Positions 24,161 through 29,131 of a DNA stretch of 29,131 bases are shown piece after piece. The stretch is from CAYNFH01 sp964396385 (GTDB lineage: Bacteria > Armatimonadota > Chthonomonadetes > Chthonomonadales > CAJBBX01): contig CAYNFH010000053.1 in assembly GCA_964396385.1 (NCBI GenBank), positions 1-29,131 of the forward strand, read 5' to 3'. The notes beneath the pieces were generated by a model that had not been told where the DNA came from, did no database searches, and saw only the letters and a program-made list of their open reading frames with translations. A program made the translations under genes and the position numbers. Numbering within the stretch: the stretch's first letter is position 1; each line of letters starts with the position of its first letter.

Positions 24161-24203
24161 GAGGATGGAGGACCGATCCGTCACCCGTCTCCCGTCATCC
24201 GTC
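24161..24203. repeat. Second, inverted copy of the gacggaa-family element
   Basis: The reverse strand reads gacggatgacgggagacggg and then tgacggatc, aligning with 20479-20507 in unit order (the last units gacgggtgacggatc are identical). It fills the whole gap between the convergent SDR and DUF1501 stops and could serve as a two-way terminator. Confidence 0.65.
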
Positions 24204-25531
24204 TAGATCAGTTCCGGCAGCGGCTCATGCTCGTCCAGCAGATAGTGCGGGCGGCCCTGATTGTCCACTACGGGCGTGGACTTCACGTCGATTCCCATGC
24301 GGGAGTAGAGGGTGGCGAAGACGTCCTTGTAGTCCACCGGACGCGAGTCCGGCTCCTCCGCGAATCGGTTGGTTGACCCGATGACCTGCCCGGTGCGCAT
24401 CCCGCCGCCGGAGAGCAGGCAGCAGGAGACGCGTGGCCAGTGGTCCCGCCCCGCGTCTTTGTTGATCTTGGGCGTGCGGCCAAACTCTCCCCACACCACC
24501 ACGGACACGTCCTTGTCCAGCCCCCGGTCGTAGATGTCTCCTACCAGCGCTGTAAGCGCCTGATCCAGCATCGGCAGGTAGCTCTTGAGCTGGCTGAAGT
24601 TGGCCCCGTGGTAGTCCCACCGACCGTATGCCAGGGTAACGCAGCGTGCGCCGGCCTCCACCAGGCGGCGGGCGGCCAGGAAGTGGTCGTTAATCATCGG
24701 CGCGCCGTCGTCCACCGGCTCCTTGCGGCCCGTGCCATAGCGTTCCCGGACCTTGGGATCCTCCTTGGTCACGTCCAGGGCGTCCACCAGCTTGCTGGAG
24801 GTGAGCAGGTCAAACGCGCGCTCATCCAGCGCGTCCATGCCTTTGAGCTGCTCAACGGAGCGGCGGAAGCGGTCCATGCTGACCAGCATCCGGCGGCGGT
24901 CCGCCAGCCGCTCCAGGCTGATGCCGTGCAGGGTCATGTCCGCCATCAGCGGACCTTCCGGCCGCAGCGGGCTGTGTTCCAGGCCGAGGAAACCGGGATC
25001 GCCGGGGTCCCCCCACGGCTGGTGCTGGCACTTGGGCGAGAGTCCCACAAAGGCGGGCACGGTTCGGTCGACCGGACCCTGAAGCTTCGAAACGACGGAT
25101 CCGAGGCAGGGCGCGTGGTTCTGGTTGCTCTCCGCCACGGAGTAGCCGCTGAAGCAGATGTTGGAGGCGTGCTCGTCGCGCGCCCCCACGAGGGACCGGA
25201 TGAGCGCGAACCTGTCCATCATCCCGGCGAGCTTCGGCATCAGCTCACAGATCTCGATGCCCGGCACGTTGGTCTTGATGGGTTTGAACTCGCCGCGGAT
25301 GTCCGATGGGGCGTCCGGTTTCAAGTCAAACATATCCTGGTGCGGCGGTCCTCCCGGCAGGTAGACCATGATGATGGCCTTGTGCGAGGAGTGGATGCCG
25401 GCACGCGCCTCGGCAGCCAGGACGTCTGTGAGGGCGAAGCCGCCCAGCGCAAGGCCGCCGATCTTGAGGAACTCGCGCCGGGAGATCCCGTCGCAGAATC
25501 CACCGTCACCACCGCCCCGAATAGTCAACAT
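24203..25531 (-). CDS. Tat-exported DUF1501 protein
   Basis: A 442-residue protein with a twin-arginine signal (SRREFLKIGGLALGGFALTD) and the DUF1501 sulfatase-like fold signatures: YLPGGPPHQDMFDLKPDAP, MPKLAGMMDRFALIRSL, GRWDYHGANF, VWGEFGRTPKINKDAGRDHW. DUF1501 proteins are exported, resemble alkaline phosphatase/sulfatase folds, and are nearly always encoded beside DUF1549/DUF1553 proteins. Here the DUF1553 gene ends 2.1 kb away on the other strand, with a pseudogene, a membrane protein and an SDR between. The start at 25531 follows a weak ggggac signal. The 71-nt upstream space is AT-rich for this region and contains ATACAG/CTGTAT inverse motifs. Confidence 0.92.
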   Translation of the reverse strand: MLTIRGGGDGGFCDGISRREFLKIGGLALGGFALTDVLAAEARAGIHSSHKAIIMVYLPGGPPHQDMFDLKPDAPSDIRGEFKPIKTNVPGIEICELMPKLAGMMDRFALIRSLVGARDEHASNICFSGYSVAESNQNHAPCLGSVVSKLQGPVDRTVPAFVGLSPKCQHQPWGDPGDPGFLGLEHSPLRPEGPLMADMTLHGISLERLADRRRMLVSMDRFRRSVEQLKGMDALDERAFDLLTSSKLVDALDVTKEDPKVRERYGTGRKEPVDDGAPMINDHFLAARRLVEAGARCVTLAYGRWDYHGANFSQLKSYLPMLDQALTALVGDIYDRGLDKDVSVVVWGEFGRTPKINKDAGRDHWPRVSCCLLSGGGMRTGQVIGSTNRFAEEPDSRPVDYKDVFATLYSRMGIDVKSTPVVDNQGRPHYLLDEHEPLPELI

Positions 25532-25602
25532 GGTTTCGTCCCCGCGGAATCCGTAATACAGCTATTATGTACGTTCGGTACTGTATGTGTTGGCTCCTCC
25601 GG

Positions 25603-26355
25603 CTAGAGGGAGTGAATCGGATACACCACCATGCGCTGGACGGTGGAGAAGTGGAGGAGCGGCGCGTCATCCGGTAGCCGGATGCCCGCCGCATCCGCCG
25701 TGGTGTTCCGCTGGATATCCGCCTGTGCCGGCTGGAGCGGCCAGGGCGGGTGGTGGATGTCGCAGCGGTAGAGGGCGCCCCGGCTATCTTGGCTGTAGAG
25801 GCAGTACCGCTCCGTGAGGAAGTACTCCAGCGACTCCTTGTCCGCGTTGAACTCCTCGCCGGTAGGCGCATAGGAGCCCACGAAGTCCGCCTCCGGTGCT
25901 CCGGAGTGGGTGCGGTGGCTCTGGTAGTAGGTGGTCTCCTCCTCCGTCACCACGGTCATGTCGGCATTGTAGTACGGCAGGTGGAAGAGCGCCCGAGCCG
26001 CGGCCACGGCGAGCGGATTCCCCGCGTCCAGGCTGAAGAACCACACTCCCGGTACGCTGTCCCGAGTGACGTAGGTCCGCACGTTCATCTCCGGGAAGTC
26101 CGACGTGCCGGGGATGGGCGGCGTCAGGCGCGCATGCAGGTCGTGGATGTAGAACGGCACGACCCCCACCCAGGCCTTGCCGTCGAACGTGTCCAGCAGC
26201 AGCCCCTCCGGGACGAGCGGCCTCACCGCCTCGAAGGGCACCGCCCAGTGGGCGAACAGAAGCTCGTGCCACTCCTGGTACATGATCCAGGGTTCGTCCG
26301 GCGGCGGGTAGGGACGATGCTGGGTGGGCCACTCGCTGGGATTTTCAATTTTCAA
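25603..26355 (-). CDS. DUF2071 (YqjF-like) protein
   Basis: A 250-residue protein of the DUF2071 family: RPYPPPDEPWIMYQEWHELL, FAHWAVPFEAVRPLVPEGL, VGVVPFYIHDL and VRTYV are the usual blocks. The function of the family is not established; a ligand-binding beta-barrel of the acetoacetate decarboxylase type is suggested for relatives. Conserved residues run up to the first lines, so the start must be upstream of PTQHRPYPP. The only available start is a TTG at 26355 that lies inside a ttttcaa repeat array. It follows the DUF72 gene with about 14 nt between, so the two form an operon. Confidence 0.82.
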   Translation of the reverse strand: MKIENPSEWPTQHRPYPPPDEPWIMYQEWHELLFAHWAVPFEAVRPLVPEGLLLDTFDGKAWVGVVPFYIHDLHARLTPPIPGTSDFPEMNVRTYVTRDSVPGVWFFSLDAGNPLAVAAARALFHLPYYNADMTVVTEEETTYYQSHRTHSGAPEADFVGSYAPTGEEFNADKESLEYFLTERYCLYSQDSRGALYRCDIHHPPWPLQPAQADIQRNTTADAAGIRLPDDAPLLHFSTVQRMVVYPIHSL

Positions 26356-26362
26356 TTTTCAA
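26342..26362. repeat. Three perfect heptamers (ttttcaa) at a gene junction
   Basis: The array occupies the gap between the DUF72 stop and the DUF2071 gene. On the minus strand the units read ttgaaaa, and one of them provides the TTG start codon of DUF2071. Confidence 0.8.
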
Positions 26363-26369
26363 TTTCCGG

Positions 26370-27158
26370 TTAGGTATTCAGAAGGGCGATCAGGCGTTCC
26401 GCATTGTATACAGCGTAGCCGTGGTAATCATTGTTGAAGTAGCCCCAGACGTCGTGGCTGGAGTGTGTCCACTCGCGGATGCGGTCCCGCCACCAGGCGA
26501 GGTCCTGGTCCGAGTAGGATCCCGCGTAGAGGTGGGACTGGCTTGGACCGTGGAACCTCACGTAGGCGAACGGCGCGGTAACGCGCAACACGCACGGCAG
26601 GTGCGCGCCGCTCATCACGCAGTAGGCTGACTGATGCCGTTCCAGCACGGCAAACGTCTCCTCGCGGTTCCAGCTCGGGTGCCGGAACTCTACCGCCACC
26701 CGGATCCACTTCGGCACGCAGCCCAGGAAGTAGTCCAGCCGGGCGTAGTCATACTCCATGTCCGGCGGAAGCTGCACCAGCAGCGCCCCCAGGTGATCGC
26801 CGAGATTCCGTAAGCCGACCTCCATCCTCTCAAGCCACTGCTCGGGCTCCAGCAGCTTCTTCGCATGGGTCAGACCGCGCGGCGCCTTCACCGTCATGAG
26901 GAAACCCTCCGGCACGCGCTCCGCCCACTTGGTGAACGTAGTATCGCGCGGCCAGTGGTAGAAGCTGCTGTTGACTTCCACCGTATTGAACCGCCGCATG
27001 AAGTAGTCCAGCCGCTGGACCGAGGGGATTCCGCCGGGATAGACAATTCCCTCCCAGTGGTTGTAGCTCCATCCCGACGTCCCGATGTGGGTTTGGTAGG
27101 CGTGAGTCGAGAGTAGAGAGTCGAGTGTCTGGTGAGCGATATTGTGCGCCTCCGGCAT
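26370..27158 (-). CDS. DUF72 (YecE-like) TIM-barrel protein
   Basis: A 262-residue protein with the DUF72 signatures HIGTSGWSYNHW, FNTVEVNSSFYHWP, FLMTVKAPRGLTHAKKL, LVQLPPDMEYD, VAVEFRHPSW, AYVRFHGP and the end VWGYFNNDYHGYAVYNAERL. The family forms a TIM barrel of unknown activity. Start 27158 (MPEAHN) follows gggag, which is supplied by the octamer repeat upstream. The in-frame ATG at 27197 would translate that repeat. Residues about 11-19 (TLDSLLSTH) are encoded by a tcacgac-family array at 27101-27131, so the N-terminal extension is repeat-derived. It is the first gene of an operon with DUF2071. Confidence 0.88.
   Translation of the reverse strand: MPEAHNIAHQTLDSLLSTHAYQTHIGTSGWSYNHWEGIVYPGGIPSVQRLDYFMRRFNTVEVNSSFYHWPRDTTFTKWAERVPEGFLMTVKAPRGLTHAKKLLEPEQWLERMEVGLRNLGDHLGALLVQLPPDMEYDYARLDYFLGCVPKWIRVAVEFRHPSWNREETFAVLERHQSAYCVMSGAHLPCVLRVTAPFAYVRFHGPSQSHLYAGSYSDQDLAWWRDRIREWTHSSHDVWGYFNNDYHGYAVYNAERLIALLNT
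27101..27131 (-). repeat. tcacgac/tctcgac-type heptamer array in the DUF72 N-terminus
   Basis: The reverse strand reads actcgac, tctctac, tctcgac, tcacgcc. It is translated as TLDSLLSTHA at the start of the DUF72 protein, before the conserved HIGTSGW. Confidence 0.6.
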
Positions 27159-27164
27159 GTCGTT

Positions 27165-27202
27165 CACTCCCATACTCCCATACCCCCACACTTCCACCCC
27201 CG
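27165..27202. repeat. ~8-nt tandem array (actcccat) upstream of DUF72
   Basis: Units actcccat, actcccat, acccccac, acttccac. On the minus strand the unit nearest the gene supplies gggagt about 8 nt before the DUF72 ATG. It is related to the array at 16783-16839. Confidence 0.65.
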
Positions 27203-27290
27203 TTCCCCGGCAGGGGTTTCGGCGCGCGCGTGGAACTACGCACCGGCCTTCACGTATGGCCGAATTGGAGAGCGCGGCGTCGGCACGTTC

Positions 27291-27325
27291 TCACGACTCA
27301 CGACTCTCGACTCACGACTCTCAGG
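27291..27325 (+). repeat. Five tandem heptamers (tcacgac) upstream of DUF4126
   Basis: Units tcacgac, tcacgac, tctcgac, tcacgac, tctcagg, ending 3 nt before the ATG at 27329. Same family and unit count as 21960-21994. Confidence 0.75.
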
Positions 27326-27328
27326 AGC

Positions 27329-27829
27329 ATGCCTGTGGCAGTCACAACTATTCGGGGGCGTCGCCAGATCACCAAAGGGGAGCGCGCCTTCACGCGCGCC
27401 GTCATCCTTGGCGCGGTCTCGGGCCTGCGCGCCATGCTGGCCCCCGCCCTATACAGCTATAAACTGTCCATGGACTCTCCGCACCAGGACACCATCCTCG
27501 CCCGTCCGGAGGCCACGCAAGTGCTCCAGGCCGCCGCCGTGGGCGAGCTGGCGGCGGACAAGATGCCGTTCATGCCGGCACGCACAAACCGTGTGGCGCT
27601 CACGGGCCACGTCCTCATGGGCGGGCTGGTGGGCTACACCGCCTACCAGGAGGAGGGAGAGCCCGCTCCGGCCGGCGCCGTGGTGGGCGCGATGGCGGCT
27701 CTGGGCGCGTCTATCCTGGGCTACTACATTCGGAAGGCGGCGGTGAAGGGCGCGGGCGTGCCGGACCTGGCGGCAGCGATTGTGGAGGATGCGGTAGCGG
27801 TGAGCGCCGCCCTGCACGCGTTGGAGTGA
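27329..27829 (+). CDS. DUF4126-family membrane protein
   Basis: A 166-residue protein with hydrophobic Gly/Ala-rich helices (FTRAVILGAVSGLRAMLAPA; LTGHVLMGGLVGYTAY; AVVGAMAALGASILGYYI) and the GLRAMLAPA motif of DUF4126. The central ADKMPFMPARTNR also fits the family. These are small integral membrane proteins of unknown function. Start 27329 follows aggag directly, with very short spacing, and a heptamer array. Upstream in-frame codons to 27125 are repeat-derived and are rejected. Confidence 0.8.
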   Translation: MPVAVTTIRGRRQITKGERAFTRAVILGAVSGLRAMLAPALYSYKLSMDSPHQDTILARPEATQVLQAAAVGELAADKMPFMPARTNRVALTGHVLMGGLVGYTAYQEEGEPAPAGAVVGAMAALGASILGYYIRKAAVKGAGVPDLAAAIVEDAVAVSAALHALE

Positions 27830-27834
27830 CCCAC

Positions 27835-27918
27835 TTGTCATTCCGAAGGAGCGGAGCGACTGAGGAATCCGGCCGCACTGGGCCGGAGCCAGATCCCTCA
27901 CTTCGTTCGGGATGACAT
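27835..27918. repeat. Palindromic repeat of the GTCATTCCGA...GGGATGACA type
   Basis: tgtcattccgaaggagcgga near the left end faces cttcgttcgggatgaca at the right, with aggaatcc opposite agatccct and an inner ccggcc/ggccgg stem. This is a dispersed MITE/REP-like hairpin of a style seen in many unrelated bacterial genomes. It lies between the DUF4126 and SDR genes on the same strand. No transposase is present. Confidence 0.75.
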
Positions 27919-27949
27919 CCTGCGGTTGCTACACACTCAAGGGATTGTC

Positions 27950-28783
27950 ATGCAGATTGATCTTCACGGCAAGACGGCCATTGTTACCGGCGCGGCGCGC
28001 GGCATCGGGCGGGAGATCGCGCGCACTCTGGCTTCCGAAGGCGTCAACACCATCGTGACGGACGTAAACCGGGCCAACCTGGACGACGTCCAGGCCGAGT
28101 TCGACCGGCAGGGCTGGAAGGGGCGCGCCGTTCTCTGCGACGTGCGCGATTTGGCGCGCATCCGGGCGGTGGTGGACGAGGCCGTCCGCGACTATGGCTC
28201 GCTGGACATCCTGGTGAACATGGGCGGCATCCTCCGCGGCGGCGCCGTGGAGGAACAGACCGAAGAGGACTGGGACCTGAGCACGGACGTGAACCTCAAG
28301 GGCGTTTTCCTCATGTGCAAGGCCGTCATTCCGGTCATGAAGCGGCAGCGGTCCGGCCGTATCATCAACGCGGCCTCCTTCGCGGCCATCGTGCCCTCCA
28401 TCGGCAGCGCCTCCTACGCTGCGGCCAAGGCGGCGGTTCACTACTTTACGCGGGTGCTGGCGGGAGAACTGGGCCCGTGGAACATCACGGTCAACTGCTA
28501 CGCGCCCGGCATGATTCCGACCGAGATGAACAGGTTCGCCGAAGCCCCGCCTGACCGGCAGGACCGGCTTCTGGACACCCTCACCCTGCGCCGCTGGGGC
28601 GACGCGAAGGACATCGCGAACCTCGTCTGCTTCCTCGCGTCGGACCTGGCGGGATACATCACCGGCACCATGATAGACGCGAGTGGCGGAAAGCTGGCCA
28701 CGCAGATTCCCCGGCAGGCATACGACGCCGCTGCCGCGAAAGGCGAGTACCGGTTCGAAGACCAGGTGAGAGGTGAGAGGTGA
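27950..28783 (+). CDS. Short-chain dehydrogenase/reductase (sugar-type)
   Basis: A 277-residue SDR from ATG 27950 (MQIDLHGKTAIVTGAARGIG). It has D in IVTDVNRAN, a variant of the NNAG motif (VNMGGILRGG), Ser in INAASFAAIV, and YAAAK as the catalytic Tyr/Lys. It resembles 2-deoxy-gluconate and related sugar dehydrogenases, but the substrate is not determinable. The C-terminus ends DQVRGER, whose final codons and stop lie inside the ggtgaga heptamer array. That makes the tail repeat-derived and about 10-15 residues longer than a core SDR. Another SDR follows on the same strand. Confidence 0.88.
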   Translation: MQIDLHGKTAIVTGAARGIGREIARTLASEGVNTIVTDVNRANLDDVQAEFDRQGWKGRAVLCDVRDLARIRAVVDEAVRDYGSLDILVNMGGILRGGAVEEQTEEDWDLSTDVNLKGVFLMCKAVIPVMKRQRSGRIINAASFAAIVPSIGSASYAAAKAAVHYFTRVLAGELGPWNITVNCYAPGMIPTEMNRFAEAPPDRQDRLLDTLTLRRWGDAKDIANLVCFLASDLAGYITGTMIDASGGKLATQIPRQAYDAAAAKGEYRFEDQVRGER

Positions 28784-28806
28784 GAGGTGAGAGGTGAGAG
28801 GTGAGA
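28765..28806 (+). repeat. Six perfect tandem heptamers (ggtgaga)
   Basis: Six exact copies with no interruptions. The SDR stop codon TGA (28781-28783) is within the array. It is the cleanest array in the window and has no inverted partner. Confidence 0.9.
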
Positions 28807-28844
28807 GTTCGGATTCAGATTCCCTGATTCGTCGTCTGTTCTCC

Positions 28845-29131
28845 ATGAAGGGCAAGGCGGCGCTGGTGACCGGGAGCAGCAGCGGAATCGGACAGGCCAT
28901 CGCGCTGGCATACGCGCGCGCCGGGGCATCGGTCGCCGTGAACGGGACGCGCGAGGATAAGCTCGCCGCCACCCGCAAGCTCTTCGAAGAGACCGGCGCC
29001 CGCTGCGTCACCTTGCCGGCCGACGTGGGAAACGTGGAGGAGTGCCGGAAGCTCGTGGCGGATGCCCACCGTGAGATCGGCCGGCTGGACGTGCTGGTGA
29101 ACTGCGCGGGCATGAACATCCGTGAGCCCAT
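28845..29131 (+). CDS. Short-chain dehydrogenase/reductase, truncated by window end
   Basis: The first 95 residues of an SDR from ATG 28845: MKGKAALVTGSSSGIGQAIA, NGTREDKL, ADVGNVEEC, then VLVNCAGMNIREP. The VNCAGMNIREP block is typical of gluconate 5-dehydrogenase-like and related sugar SDRs. It runs off the window, so length and catalytic residues are not visible. It lies 61 nt after the previous SDR on the same strand, probably in one operon. Confidence 0.88.
   Translation, partial: MKGKAALVTGSSSGIGQAIALAYARAGASVAVNGTREDKLAATRKLFEETGARCVTLPADVGNVEECRKLVADAHREIGRLDVLVNCAGMNIREP

Noticed and set aside
24440..25606. 388-residue plus-strand open frame opposite DUF1501
   Set aside because: Antisense shadow caused by high GC at third positions; no domain and no ribosome-binding site.
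27929..29131. 400-residue minus-strand open frame opposite the SDR genes
   Set aside because: Antisense shadow of two clear SDR genes.

Overview
A 29.1 kb GC-rich bacterial segment carrying about 25 intact or near-intact protein genes, no tRNA or rRNA that I can recognise, and an unusually large number of broken gene ends and short tandem repeats. The gene mix suggests a heterotrophic member of Armatimonadota, Planctomycetota or a related lineage. It includes a DUF1549/DUF1553 cytochrome-type protein, a DUF1501 Tat protein, an AAA/WD40 STAND-like ATPase, a SARP-like regulator, a kelch/PxKF surface protein, and short-chain dehydrogenases with a TIM-barrel sugar isomerase-like enzyme. This placement is an inference from gene families, not a phylogenetic result.

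Layout. (1) 178-5146, minus: an overlapping pair in which a SARP/BTAD-AAA regulator is followed by a membrane-anchored AAA-WD40 protein whose ATPase domain carries an in-frame palindromic insertion. (2) 5290-7385, plus: a secreted kelch/Ig/PxKF protein with its terminator. (3) 7392-9534: a frameshifted BrnT-like toxin remnant, a small Cys protein, a cytosolic DsbA-like protein and small hypothetical genes. (4) 9574-14915: a signalling region with a PAS histidine kinase that has lost its phosphoacceptor His, an XRE regulator, an orphan sigma-70 region 4, a GlsB-like membrane protein, tails of a cytochrome-like protein and of a second kinase, and an intact NarX/NarL-type pair coupled by an ATGA overlap. 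(5) 14957-16700: a PxKF tail remnant with a copied 3'UTR and terminator, an XRE-like gene with a possible frameshift, a CopG-type antitoxin and a TIM-barrel isomerase. (6) 16845-19523, minus: a PAS-GAF-GGDEF-EAL protein. (7) 19739-25531: the DUF1553 protein, an alpha-mannosidase (GH38) pseudogene, a small membrane protein, an SDR and DUF1501. (8) 25603-29131: DUF2071, DUF72, DUF4126 and two SDRs, the last cut by the window end.

Two patterns stand out. First, 3' ends of genes recur as fragments: PxKF plus terminator, kinase tail, cytochrome tail, a roughly 37-nt isomerase-like tail, and sigma region 4. Several of these copies lie in direct orientation about 7.5 kb apart, around the toxin/antitoxin remnants. 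Second, from about 16.7 kb onward almost every gene junction carries a different 7- or 8-nt tandem repeat, often in inverted pairs. Some of these are read in frame inside proteins, and some appear to supply start, Shine-Dalgarno or stop signals. I saw no such repeats in the first 16.7 kb.
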